From Flavivirga rizhaonensis (GTDB taxonomy: Bacteria > Bacteroidota > Bacteroidia > Flavobacteriales > Flavobacteriaceae), in assembly GCF_004791695.1 (NCBI RefSeq), contig NZ_SRSO01000011.1, forward strand, positions 1 to 64,000: a DNA stretch of 64,000 nt, given 5' to 3'. The notes beneath the pieces were generated by a model, which was given only the letters and a program-made list of their open reading frames with translations, made no database searches and had not been told where the DNA came from. Positions 9,159-18,450 of the stretch are shown here, piece by piece. Every line of letters begins with the position of its first letter. Within the stretch, counting starts at the first letter, position 1. The translations under genes and the position numbers were made by a program.

Positions 9159-9344
9159 TTAATCCTTTTTGGTTAGTATTGTTTTATTGGAATTGTCTTT
9201 AACGAGTTCGTCTTCAAATAACATTCTTACAGAAGGTGTATAACTATCATCATACTGTCCTTTTTTTACAGCTACAATAAAGGCTATAAAGAAACCAACA
9301 GCTACAATAATGCTTATAGCTAATAAAATATAAATAACACTCAT
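9159..9344 (-). CDS. ccoS: cbb3 oxidase assembly protein CcoS
   Basis: A 61-residue protein with one N-terminal helix (MSVIYILLAISIIVAVGFF) and a short acidic cytosolic tail, the CcoS pattern. CcoS is needed for insertion of heme and copper into cbb3 oxidase. It is the first gene of the transcription unit driven by the promoter at 9365-9408, followed by ccoNO. Confidence 0.88.
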   Translation of the reverse strand: MSVIYILLAISIIVAVGFFIAFIVAVKKGQYDDSYTPSVRMLFEDELVKDNSNKTILTKKD

Positions 9345-9364
9345 ACCTACTTGAAGTTATGGTT

Positions 9365-9408
9365 CAAAATTACTGTCATACTTATTGTTAAAAAATGACA
9401 TTTGTCAT
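9365..9408 (-). promoter_or_regulatory. ccoS-ccoNOQP promoter with Crp/Fnr-type site
   Basis: On the minus strand a TAATTTTG element (9365-9372) fits the Bacteroidetes -7 consensus TAnnTTTG. The palindrome ATGACATTTGTCAT (9395-9408) is centred 36.5 bases upstream of the last G, close to -40.5 from the expected start. The same spacing recurs at ccoI, pflB and ppdK. It is a candidate activator site for the regulator at 12112. Confidence 0.7.
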
Positions 9409-9439
9409 GTTTCATGTTCTTTATTATGTGTTTTGGAAC

Positions 9440-9600
9440 CCTCTGAGTTTTTCTTTTGAAAAACTCACATCCCTTTTTAAAGGGAGAAACAAGTCCCATT
9501 TATATTTCTCAACACATCTCTTTTTATTTTTCAGTACATCTCCGCGAAAACTCAGTGAGCCTCTGCGTAACAATTTTTTTAATTCATTATTCTGAAAACA
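9440..9600. repeat. cluster of short intergenic repeats between ccoS and ccoI
   Basis: This stretch holds a hairpin TGAGTTTTTC-TTTT-GAAAAACTCA (9444-9467), an imperfect palindrome ATCCCTTTTTAAAGGGAG just after it, and a phrase of the ctccgcgaaaactc/gcctctgcgtaac type near 9540-9570 that looks like a dispersed intergenic repeat. There is no credible gene. The hairpin lies downstream of ccoI and may end its message, but a T-run is missing. Confidence 0.4.
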
Positions 9601-9628
9601 TAACTATTTGTGTATTCTCTGCTAATTT

Positions 9629-12004
9629 TTATTTCAATTTCCTACCCACCATATTCGTTGCAACAGTTGTAAACACGACAATGCTAATGGAACTAAGTGG
9701 CATTAGTATAGCGGCTACAACAGGTGCTAACTGACCGGTTACGGCAAAATAAAGTCCAATACTATTGTATATGAATGAGAGTAAAAAACTCCATTTAATA
9801 ATGTTTATAGCAGATTTGGATATTTTTATATAATTAAATAATTGGTTGAATTTTGAGGCATCTAAAATAGCATCACAGGCTGGAGAAAAGACATTCACAT
9901 TTTCTGAAATAGCTATACCAACATTACTTTGTGCTAATGCGCCAGCATCGTTTAATCCATCACCGACCATGAGTACATTAGCGCCTTCATTTTGATGGTA
10001 TTTGATGTATTCTAATTTGTCTTCTGGTTTCTGATTGAAAAGTAACTTCGTTTTAGTAGGAAGTAGCTTTGTTAGATTATCTCTTTCGCCGGCATTATCA
10101 CCAGAAAGAATCACCAGATCATATTCTTTTTTAAGGGTATTAAATAATTGAGAAATTCCTTTTCTGTAGGCATTGTAGAATGTAAACTTACCCTTGTATT
10201 TATTATTTGTGCTTACGTGAACTGTGGTGTTCAATGTTGAAGTATCACTTCTATGACCAACAAAAGAGGCAGACCCTAATTTTATATTATGATTTTTGTG
10301 TTTTGCCTCGATCCCTTTTCCTGAAAATTCTTCATAGGTGTCTAAAGTGAGAATATCATGCTTGTTTAAGATGTTATATAAGGATCTGCTTAATGGATGG
10401 TTAGATCCTCGTAATGTGCTCTTTAATAGGGTTTCTTCATCTAAAGAAAGTTTAGAACCTTCATAATTTATAGCCGTTTCTTTATTAGCAGTTATAGTAC
10501 CAGTTTTATCAAAAATGATAGTGTTTATTTTTGCCAATTGCTCAATGACACTGGCATTTTTTAAATAGAATTTTTTCTTTCCTAGAATTCGTAATATGTT
10601 TCCAAAAGTGAAAGGAGCCGATAGGGCAATGGCACACGGACATGCAATGATTAATACCGAAGTAAACACATTTAACGCTTTACTGGAGTCTGTCAATAAC
10701 CAAAATGAAGTGGCTATTAATGCGATTAATAAAATGACAATTGTGAAGCGTTTACTAATACTATTGGTAATATTTGTAAACGATAGTTCTTTATCTTTTT
10801 TAAATACATCGTTACTCCAAAGCTGTGTTAGATAACTTTGCTCAACGGATTTTAATACATCAACTTCAATACTACCGTCTAACTGTTTGCCTCCTGCAAA
10901 TAATTTATCGCCTGATTGTTTTGATACTGTTTTAGATTCACCTGTTACAAAGCTATAATCTATACGTGCGGTTCCTTTTATTAAAATACAGTCTACAGGA
11001 ATGAGTTCCTCGTTTCTAATGAGTAATCGGTCACCTTTTTCGATATCATAGACTTGTATAGATTCTTCAGTACCTTCAGAGGTTATTTTTGTAATTCCGA
11101 TAGGAAAGTACGATTTGTAATCGCGTTCAAAAGATAAAAAAGCATATGTTTTTTGTTGGAAAAACTTACCTAGCAATAAAAAAAAGATGAGCCCTGTTAA
11201 ACTATCAAAAAAGCCAGAACCTGTATCGAAAATGATTTCAGCAGAACTTCTCACAAACAATACTAAAACGCCTAAGGCAATAGGAACATCAATATTTAAA
11301 ATTTTAGATCGAAGCCCCTTAAATGCAGAAATAAAATAATCTTGAGCTGAATAAAAAACAACAGGAAGCGAAAAGAAAAACATGAGCCATCTAAATAGCT
11401 GCTTGTATTTTTCTATCCAAAAACCGTCTACTTGAAAATATTCAGGAAACGATAAAAACATGACATTTCCAAAAGCAAAGCCAGCAATTCCTAATTTATA
11501 TATTAAGGATCTATCCACATGTTTTTTACCAACACTATAATCGTCTAAACTTATAAAGGGTTCGTAACCAATGCTACTTAATAATATTACGAGGTTTTTT
11601 AATGTAAGTGATTTGCTATTAAAAGTGACTCGTACATTTTTTTTACCAAAATTGACAATGGAGGTACTTATAGATAAATTTAGTTTGTTTAAGTTTTCTA
11701 AAATCCAAATACAGGAGCTACAATGAATATGTGGAATATATAGCGTAACTATTTGGGTGTTGTCGTTATTAAACTCCAGTAATTGTTCTACAATTTTTAC
11801 ATTATCTAAAAAATTGTATTTGCCTTCAACATCTTTGGGAGTTGCTCCAGGAGCTTGTTGTAAATCGTAGTAACAGGTTAAATCGTTTACAGAAAAAATT
11901 TCATAAACAGTTTTACAACCATTACAACAAAATGACTTATCGTCGAATACAATTGTAGAGGATGTAGCATCTAACCCACAATGAAAACATGTGTCGTTGC
12001 CCAT
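9629..12004 (-). CDS. ccoI: copper-translocating P-type ATPase CcoI (FixI)
   Basis: A 791-residue P1B ATPase that supplies copper to cbb3 oxidase. The N-terminus has a Cys-rich metal-binding module (C6, C9, C26, C27, C30), then an HMA domain with HCSSC (C95, C98). Eight helices surround the actuator TGES, the membrane CPC motif (IIACPCAIAL), the phosphorylation site DKTGT and the hinge GDGLND. The extra zinc-finger-like N-terminus is characteristic of FixI/CcoI as opposed to plain CopA. It is transcribed divergently from the Crp/Fnr gene, with a shared palindrome between them. Confidence 0.92.
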   Translation of the reverse strand: MGNDTCFHCGLDATSSTIVFDDKSFCCNGCKTVYEIFSVNDLTCYYDLQQAPGATPKDVEGKYNFLDNVKIVEQLLEFNNDNTQIVTLYIPHIHCSSCIWILENLNKLNLSISTSIVNFGKKNVRVTFNSKSLTLKNLVILLSSIGYEPFISLDDYSVGKKHVDRSLIYKLGIAGFAFGNVMFLSFPEYFQVDGFWIEKYKQLFRWLMFFFSLPVVFYSAQDYFISAFKGLRSKILNIDVPIALGVLVLFVRSSAEIIFDTGSGFFDSLTGLIFFLLLGKFFQQKTYAFLSFERDYKSYFPIGITKITSEGTEESIQVYDIEKGDRLLIRNEELIPVDCILIKGTARIDYSFVTGESKTVSKQSGDKLFAGGKQLDGSIEVDVLKSVEQSYLTQLWSNDVFKKDKELSFTNITNSISKRFTIVILLIALIATSFWLLTDSSKALNVFTSVLIIACPCAIALSAPFTFGNILRILGKKKFYLKNASVIEQLAKINTIIFDKTGTITANKETAINYEGSKLSLDEETLLKSTLRGSNHPLSRSLYNILNKHDILTLDTYEEFSGKGIEAKHKNHNIKLGSASFVGHRSDTSTLNTTVHVSTNNKYKGKFTFYNAYRKGISQLFNTLKKEYDLVILSGDNAGERDNLTKLLPTKTKLLFNQKPEDKLEYIKYHQNEGANVLMVGDGLNDAGALAQSNVGIAISENVNVFSPACDAILDASKFNQLFNYIKISKSAINIIKWSFLLSFIYNSIGLYFAVTGQLAPVVAAILMPLSSISIVVFTTVATNMVGRKLK

Positions 12005-12030
12005 TTTTATTTGCTCATTTATACCTAATG

Positions 12031-12074
12031 CAAAGGTTGTGACTTAATGATTATTTTAATATGATAATTGTCAT
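12031..12074 (-). promoter_or_regulatory. ccoI / Crp-Fnr gene divergent control site
   Basis: The palindrome ATGATAATTGTCAT (12061-12074) lies in the 107-base gap between the divergent genes. Toward ccoI a -7-like AACCTTTG (12031-12038) is 36.5 bases from the palindrome centre, identical to the ccoS, pflB and ppdK geometry. Toward the regulator gene the base at the same distance ends a weak TAGTTATT element (12097-12104). The site probably serves activation of ccoI and autoregulation of the regulator. Confidence 0.65.
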
Positions 12075-12111
12075 GTTTTCTTTACTTTTACATACTTAGT
12101 TATTAATTATT

Positions 12112-12789
12112 ATGGGCAAGTGCGAACAATGTATCATTAAACAGTTTAATTCTCTTAAGTCTTTGACTAAAGATGAGTTAGTGCGTATTTCTAATTGTAA
12201 AACCTCTCACACTATAAAAAAGGGGACTGTCATTTTTGAAGAAGGGGATGCTATAAATGGCGTTTATTGTATTAAAGATGGCATTTGTAAACTTTCTAAA
12301 TTAAGTGAAAACGGTAAAGATCAAATAGTGAAAATGGTTGTTAAAGGCCAATTATTGGGGCAGCGTTCTCTTGTAAGTGACGAGAATTCAAATTTACAGG
12401 CAACAGCTTTAAATGATATGGAGGTTTGTTTTATTCCTAAAAGTGAAATCATTGCAGATCTTCAAAAGAACCCAAAATTTTCATTTGATATATTGAAAGA
12501 TATGGCACATGATTTAAAGGAAGCCGATGATATTATAGTTAATATGGCTCAAAAATCAGTGAGGCAACGATTAGCAGAAGCTTTAATATATATCCACAAT
12601 AGTTTTGGTGTTAATCCGGATGGTACACTTAGTGTTTTGTTATCTCGTGAAGATTTTGCCAATATAGTTGGTACTGCCACTGAATCGGCGATACGGGTTT
12701 TATCTCAATTTAAAAAAGAAGGTCTTATTTCTACTATTGGTAAGCAGATAAAGATTGAAAGTATAGAAGGTTTAAAACGTATTGAATAA
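12112..12789 (+). CDS. Crp/Fnr family transcription regulator
   Basis: A 225-residue regulator with an N-terminal cyclic-nucleotide-binding-type beta barrel (about 25-130), a long dimerisation helix and a C-terminal winged helix-turn-helix (about 165-220) whose recognition part reads GTATESAIRVLSQFKKEG. Cysteines 4, 7 and 29 near the N-terminus, with further ones in the barrel, recall the Fe-S cysteines of Fnr, so oxygen sensing is plausible but not proved. It is divergent from ccoI, and the palindrome repeated at its own promoter and at cco, pfl and ppdK promoters makes it the best candidate for their regulator. Confidence 0.88.
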   Translation: MGKCEQCIIKQFNSLKSLTKDELVRISNCKTSHTIKKGTVIFEEGDAINGVYCIKDGICKLSKLSENGKDQIVKMVVKGQLLGQRSLVSDENSNLQATALNDMEVCFIPKSEIIADLQKNPKFSFDILKDMAHDLKEADDIIVNMAQKSVRQRLAEALIYIHNSFGVNPDGTLSVLLSREDFANIVGTATESAIRVLSQFKKEGLISTIGKQIKIESIEGLKRIE

Positions 12790-12811
12790 TTATTTATAAA
12801 GTTATACAAAA

Positions 12812-12935
12812 GAAGCTGTCTCAAAAGGTAAATAAAAATTTAATGCCTGGGAGCGCAATCGAAACCTCCTTATTTAACGAAGTATTTTAGTTCTCGACTG
12901 CGCTCGAACGGACAAAATTAGACTTTTCAGAGCGT
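12812..12935. repeat. degenerate inverted-repeat element
   Basis: The left end AAGCTGTCTCAAAAGG and right end GACTTTTCAGAGC resemble the terminal repeat of the element at 23709-23835 (GAGGCTGTCT-AAAAGTG). Inside is a second imperfect inverted pair, GAGCGCAATCGA and TCGACTGCGCTC. There is no open reading frame. It looks like a decayed miniature element directly beside another element at 12943. Confidence 0.45.
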
Positions 12936-12942
12936 TTTTATT

Positions 12943-13198
12943 TAACGTCAGTTCGATTTAATTTTTTTTATAAAAAATAATATTAAATCAATGATTTTCA
13001 AGTGTTTGTCATTTCGACAGAGCGAAGCATGAGTGACGAGAAATCTCATAAGGATGGGGTTCCTCCTCAATAGCTGCTACGCTATATACGTTCAAGTAAA
13101 ATATATTTTACCCTCCGTAACGTTCGGAATGACATAGTTTCTTTATTAAAACAATTAAACAACTGATTGTTAAGTTTTAATATATCGAGCTCACGTTA
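12943..13198. mobile_element. MITE-like element, family A, copy 1
   Basis: A 256-base noncoding element with imperfect terminal inverted repeats TAACGTCAGTTCGATTTA and (reversed) TAACGTGAGCTCGATATA. Its inside (GACAGAGCGAAGCATGAGTGACGAG, given here only by its flanking parts GACAGAGCGAAGC and ATGAGTGACGAG, then TCCTCCTCAATAGCTGCTACG) recurs in opposite orientation at 28344-28594, partly at 45746-45887, and in a divergent form at 23616-23927. It ends one base before the stop codon of the S9 peptidase gene. Confidence 0.65.
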
Positions 13199-13199
13199 T

Positions 13200-15146
13200 T
13201 TAGCTTGCGTTTTCTACTTCTATTTCTTTTGCAGGAATTTCACCATCTATAGGAGCATTTTCTTTTTTAAGATAAGTGTCTAAAAATTTGAGAATGCTAC
13301 TGTAAGCTTCAATTTGATTTTCTTTTTTCACAAAGCCATGACCTTCATCTTCGAATAAAACGTATTCTACAGGAATACCATTTTTACGAACACCAGCTAC
13401 AATTTCATCAGATTCTACTTGTAAAACTCTAGGGTCTTTAGCACCTTGTAAAACAATCAAAGGTTTGGTTACTTTATCGGTATGGAATAGGGGAGATATT
13501 TTACGCAATCTTACTGAGTCTGCTGTATGCGGATTTCCCAATTCTTTGTAAAGAGCCTCTTTAAAAGATTCCCACCATGGCGGAATGCTTTTAAGTGTGC
13601 GTAGCCAGTTTGTAACCCCAAATATATTAACTCCTACAGCAAATTCCTCTGGCGTATAAGTCAATGCAGCCATCGTCATATATCCGCCATAAGACCCACC
13701 CATAATACCAATTTTACTAGTATCAATTTGTGGCTGTGAGGCTAACCAATTTTTACCTTCTACACAATCTTGTAAATCTTTTTCTCCATGATTGAGATCA
13801 TCCATTTGGAAAAACGTTTTACCGTACCCACTACTTCCACGATTATTTACCGCTAGAACGGCATAACCATGATTAACAAGGTATTGTGTTAAAGAATTAA
13901 AATTTTGTCTGCTTTGCCCTCCAGGTCCACCATGCACTAAAACTAGGGCAGGAACTTTCTCTTCAGCCGATGCCTGATGTGGTAAATAATAAATCGCAGG
14001 AATTTCTACACCATCAAAAGACTTATATCTGATTACTTTAGCTGTTACTAAATGGTTGGCGTCAATGTCTTTATTGAGGACATCTGTAAGTTGATGTAGT
14101 TCTTTAGAGGCAAGGTTGTATGTGAATAAATTTGATGGACTATTGGAACCTCCAACATACATACGCATCATGGTTTCGTCTCTAGATATTCCCACACTGG
14201 TTATACTACCGTTTTGAAAATCGGGAAGCTCTAGGTTTTTGCCTGAAGCCATATCCATTATTTCTATGACGTTTTTAGCATCTTCGTTTATAAAGCTTAC
14301 CATGTATTTTTCATTATGAGTAAAATAAATACCGCTTACATCCCAAGATTTTTCTAAAACTTTTTCCCTCTCACCTGTAGCAATATTATATTTCATAACA
14401 TATGAAAACTCGGCGCCATCATCTGTCGTATAATAAAGTGTTTTGCTGTCTAAAGAGAAATCTTCAGCAGAATTACTACTTTGATTTTCGTTAACTTTAG
14501 TAAGCGATTTATCTGTTCTATTATAGATAAAAATATCACTATCGTTTGTGTTAATGGTTTTGCTTAGAGCCAAGAGATTTTTATCACTAGAAATAACATT
14601 AAAGCTATAGCCTTCATCATTTTGATAAATGAGTTCAGAAGACATGTTCTCAACGTTCATTTCATAAACATCCATATAACGCTTGTCTCTTTTATTAGAA
14701 CCGTAAGTAAAGCTTTTTCCATCGTGAGACCACCCATAAAAAGAAGCTCTAGCGCCTTCATCTGGTGTTAGTTCTGTAATAGTGCCGTCAATGTCTCGTA
14801 AATATATATGATAAATTTCATCGCCATTACCATCGGCTCTATACAACATGCGCTCATCATTTGGAAAATAAGAAATGCCAAAAACAGATGAAGAATCTGA
14901 TGCCGTTATAGGCGTAAAGTCACCACCACTAGATGGAACTGTGTACATGTTATAAATTCCAGATCGATTACTGGAAACTAATAATTTTGATTTGTCTGGA
15001 GAAAAACTTCCTCCACTTACAGCTTCATTATCCATGAACTGTTCAATCGTGTACTCTTTTAAATTAAGAGCGACTTCTTTTGTTTGTTTTTCTTTTTTAC
15101 AAGAGATAAACAAAACCAAAAGGACTAAGGTTACCAGTTTATTCAT
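13200..15146 (-). CDS. S9 family peptidase (prolyl oligopeptidase type) lipoprotein
   Basis: A 648-residue exported peptidase. A lipoprotein signal ends LFISC with the lipid-anchored Cys at 16. Residues about 35-370 form a WD40/TolB-like beta-propeller, and the C-terminal alpha/beta hydrolase domain has the nucleophile motif GGSYGGYM, the acid in GAKDPRV and the histidine in EDEGHGF. Such enzymes cleave oligopeptides, usually after Pro or small residues, at the cell envelope. It starts three bases after the stop of the Asp-box gene, so they form one transcription unit. The 3' end abuts a MITE. Confidence 0.9.
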   Translation of the reverse strand: MNKLVTLVLLVLFISCKKEKQTKEVALNLKEYTIEQFMDNEAVSGGSFSPDKSKLLVSSNRSGIYNMYTVPSSGGDFTPITASDSSSVFGISYFPNDERMLYRADGNGDEIYHIYLRDIDGTITELTPDEGARASFYGWSHDGKSFTYGSNKRDKRYMDVYEMNVENMSSELIYQNDEGYSFNVISSDKNLLALSKTINTNDSDIFIYNRTDKSLTKVNENQSSNSAEDFSLDSKTLYYTTDDGAEFSYVMKYNIATGEREKVLEKSWDVSGIYFTHNEKYMVSFINEDAKNVIEIMDMASGKNLELPDFQNGSITSVGISRDETMMRMYVGGSNSPSNLFTYNLASKELHQLTDVLNKDIDANHLVTAKVIRYKSFDGVEIPAIYYLPHQASAEEKVPALVLVHGGPGGQSRQNFNSLTQYLVNHGYAVLAVNNRGSSGYGKTFFQMDDLNHGEKDLQDCVEGKNWLASQPQIDTSKIGIMGGSYGGYMTMAALTYTPEEFAVGVNIFGVTNWLRTLKSIPPWWESFKEALYKELGNPHTADSVRLRKISPLFHTDKVTKPLIVLQGAKDPRVLQVESDEIVAGVRKNGIPVEYVLFEDEGHGFVKKENQIEAYSSILKFLDTYLKKENAPIDGEIPAKEIEVENAS

Positions 15147-15149
15147 AAT

Positions 15150-16859
15150 TTAATTGATTTTAAATGATTTCACATCTTTGAAAGGAGAGAGTTTTATGTT
15201 TTCAATCGAATTTTTGTAGGTTTTCCAGTCTTCAATAAAAAAAGCATTTGTTTTATTAAGCCCAATTTTTAAAGCGTCTTTTGCATGTTTTATAAGTGTG
15301 GTTTCTGTTGTAGTTAATCCATTTTGTCTGGATCGAACATAACTATTTGCTGAATTAATACGCTGATTAATATTAACTTCCGGATTACGCGTTATACCTT
15401 GTCTTTTATCTTCTTTTCCTAAAAACAGATCAATAATATCGTCAATTTTTTTAGTAATATCTTTTGAAGCTTTTATTTGATCTTTATATAATTTTTCATC
15501 TAATTTTTTCAATTCAGATTGATATTTTTTAGCAATTTGTTTACTTTCTACTAGTTGTTTTACAGCATCAGCCATAGTTTGTATCATGCTTTCAATATCT
15601 TTTGAAGCATGATAGACCTCATTGATTGCGTTATCAGATTTATTTAAACGCGGATCACTCTTTACTGTAATCATTTCTTCTGAGGTTTGGTCTCCAAAAG
15701 TTAATACTATTTTATAAGTCCCAGGTTTTACTCTGGTGCCTCCTGGTTCATTTTTATTTTTATTAATTTTTCGAGAGGCCCTTTGTGGCCCTTTTTCATC
15801 CATGTACCAGGTCCATTTATGCAGCCCTGTTTCTTTAGGTGCTTTTCGTTTTAATGTTCTTATTAAACGCTCTCCATCATAAATTTTCATAGTTAGAGAA
15901 TCCCACTTGACCTGAACTTGATTCAGGTTCTCATCAATTGTCTCATCCTCTTTTTCGCCATCTTCAACCTCGTTCTTCTTTTCATCAGACGACTCTTTTT
16001 TATCAATGGTTACGTAATAGGAAATTAATGCACCAGATTTTCTGTTTTTGCCATGATATATGGCATCTCCACCAAAGCGAGTTCCTGTTGGTTGTTGATA
16101 GGCTGCCAAGTATGCTGTAGAAGGTTGAAATAATTCTAGTTTTTGATCAAGGATTTTCTGGTTTTCAGCAATGGCCCGCAATGGACGTATATCGTCTAAA
16201 ACCCATGCCGCACGACCAAAAGTTCCAATAATTAAATCATGTTCGCGAGGGTGGATAATTAAATCTTTTATAGGAACAGTAGGAAAGCCTTCCGTCCATT
16301 TTGTCCATATATTACCAGCATCAAGTGATATGTATAAACCATCATCTGTTCCTAAAAATAAAAGGTTTGGGTTTTCAATATCTTCTACAATTGATAATGT
16401 ATAGCTTTTTACATCTTTATCATCTACAATGCGTTGCCACGTTTTTCCGTAGTTTTTAGTTCTGTAAGCGTAAGGGGTGTAGTTAAAGCGCCTGTAATCA
16501 TTTGCTATTAAAAGCGCTTCACCTTTATTTTTATTGGATGCTTTTATTTGAGGAATCCAACTTCCAGAAGGTAAGTCCTTAATGTTTTTTGTAACATCTG
16601 TATACGTTTGTCCGCCATTTTGAGTAATATGCACACGACCATCATCTGTACCAATCCAAAGCATATCTTTTTCTAAAGGAGAAGGTTCAATAACTAAAAT
16701 AGTACAGTGATTTTCTGCTCCAGTGGCATCTAAAGTTAGACCACCACTTTCGCTTTGTTTTTGTTTTTCGGGATCATTTGTTGTTAAATCTTCAGAGATA
16801 ACGGTCCATGTTAAGCCTTTGTCGGTAGATTTATGAACAAATTGACTTCCAAAATACAA
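15150..16859 (-). pseudogene. Asp-box/BNR (VPS10-like) protein, C-terminal part after frameshift
   Basis: This is the C-terminal 569 residues of a protein whose N-terminal part is encoded at 16811-18343 in another frame. It begins at TLYFGSQFVHKSTDKGLTW, which belongs directly after the RFN end of the upstream part, and continues with several sialidase-type repeats (TQNGGQTY, KNYGKTWQ), a hinge and a C-terminal coiled-coil region (about 400-560). Without reinitiation it would not be translated. The annotated ATG is probably not a natural start. Function unknown; related full-length proteins of about 1050-1080 residues are exported and often called glycosyl hydrolases without proof. Confidence 0.7.
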
Positions 16860-18343
16860 GGTACTGGAATCAAATTAAACCTAAGTTTTATTTCGGCATC
16901 AGGATGTGTCGGTTTTACAGTATAATTATTTCCGGTTTCAGAATCATATCTGCTTACATAACCTTGTTGACTCATAGACCAGCCAAAACGGGAATCCTCT
17001 TTGTCGGGAACTACATCAAAACCATCGCCAAAACTTATTTCCTGCCAGTAAGAATTTCTAATACCTTGCGAGCGCCATACATAAGCAGGACCTTTCCAGG
17101 ATCCATTGTCTTGCATACCTCCATACACGTTATATGGTATGTCATTATCTACGTTAATATGATAAAATTGTGCTACAGGTAAGTTTCCAATGAATCGCCA
17201 GGTCTTACCACCATCTTTAGTGATATTTAATCCGCCATCATTACCATCTATCATAAAATTACCATTGGTAGGGTGTATCCACCAAGCATGATGATCTGGA
17301 TGAATACCATTGTCTGCACCATAAGCAGGCATAAGCTGCGAGAAATTTTTTCCGCCGTCCTGACTAACGTTTACGTAAGTGTATATACTGAAAACACGAT
17401 TTTCATTTTGAGGGTCTACGTAGATTTCAGAATAATAAAAAGGACGATTACCAATACCGCTTTTATCATTTACTTTTTTCCATTTAAATCCGCCGTCTTC
17501 ACTTTTATATAACGCATTTTTTTTAGCTTCAACCAGCGCATAAATAATATTAGGTTTATTTGCAGCAATGGCAACACCTATACGCCCTAAGTTTCCTTTT
17601 GGTAAACCATCTTCATCAGTTAGTTTTTTCCAGGTTTCACCACCATCGTGCGTTATATGTAAACCAGAACCTTCACCACCAGAGTTGAAAAACCAAGGGT
17701 CACGTTTATGTTCCCACATCGCAGCAATGAGTTTATTAGGATTTGTAGGATCCATAACTAAATCTGCAGCTCCAGTTTTATTGTTAACAAACAATATTTT
17801 ATTCCAGGTTTTGCCACCATCTGTTGTTTTATAAACCCCGCGTTCTGGATGCACGCCCCATGGCGAACCAATTGCAGCAACATAGACAGTATTAGGGCTC
17901 GTTGGATCTATAACGATACGATGTATATGGCGTGTCTCCTCTAAACCCATTGATTTCCAGTTTTTTCCGCCATCCAATGATTTGTATATACCATAGCCAC
18001 CATTTAAACTATTTCTCGGATTACCTTCACCAGTTCCAGCCCAAATAACACTTGGATTAGATTGTTGAATGGCAATGGCTCCAATTGAAGCAGTAACTTC
18101 TTTATCGAAAATAGGTTGCCATTTAATGCCTCCCGACGTAGATTTCCATAAGCCACCCGAAGCGGTTCCTACATATATAATATCTGGATTAGAATTTACA
18201 ACATCAATGGCTGTAACACGACCAGACATACCGCCAGGACCAATATTACGAGGTTGCATGCTTTTTAATAAATCCATTGATAATTCTTGGCTAAATAGAG
18301 GCGTTATTACTAGAAAAAGTAACAACAGAGGAAGTTTCTTCAT
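16811..18343 (-). pseudogene. Asp-box/BNR (VPS10-like) protein, N-terminal part before frameshift
   Basis: It encodes a signal peptide (MKKLPLLLLFLVITPLFSQ) and a beta-propeller with many Asp-boxes (SLDGGKNW, TTDGGKTW, THDGGETW, SQDGGKNF, TKDGGKTW), as in sialidase- and VPS10-like repeats. The native sequence ends around KLRFN; the next 18 residues are out of frame. Relatives usually read RFNWN...PFD at this point, so a small deletion of roughly 28-40 bases that is not a multiple of three between TTTAAT and TTTGATTCC would explain the break. Either a real mutation or an assembly error is possible. It is the first gene of a unit with the S9 peptidase. Confidence 0.75.
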
Positions 18344-18385
18344 TGTTTAAATTTTATTCGCTCTAAAATAGTGAAAACTTATCAT

Positions 18386-18412
18386 AGCATTAATTAAATA
18401 AATGTTAATGCT
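18386..18412. promoter_or_regulatory. inverted repeat between divergent genes
   Basis: The arms AGCATTAA and TTAATGCT are perfectly complementary with an 11-base spacer, in the 107-base gap between the Asp-box gene and the VWA gene. The position suits an operator for one or both, but no second copy was found in the window. Confidence 0.3.
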
Positions 18413-18450
18413 TTTAACATATAACTTAATTGTAGTATTTTTATAAAGCT

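Noticed and set aside
9395..9734. Plus-strand frames between ccoS and ccoI
   Set aside because: They consist of repeat and hairpin DNA and run into the antisense of ccoI; no protein-like features are visible.
13006..13030. TTTGTCATTTCGACA as another Fnr-type site
   Set aside because: It lacks the left half-site and belongs to the family A element rather than to a promoter.
12790..13200. Repeated AT-rich DNA as a CRISPR array
   Set aside because: There are no regularly spaced identical repeats with unique spacers; the similarity is to dispersed elements with inverted ends.
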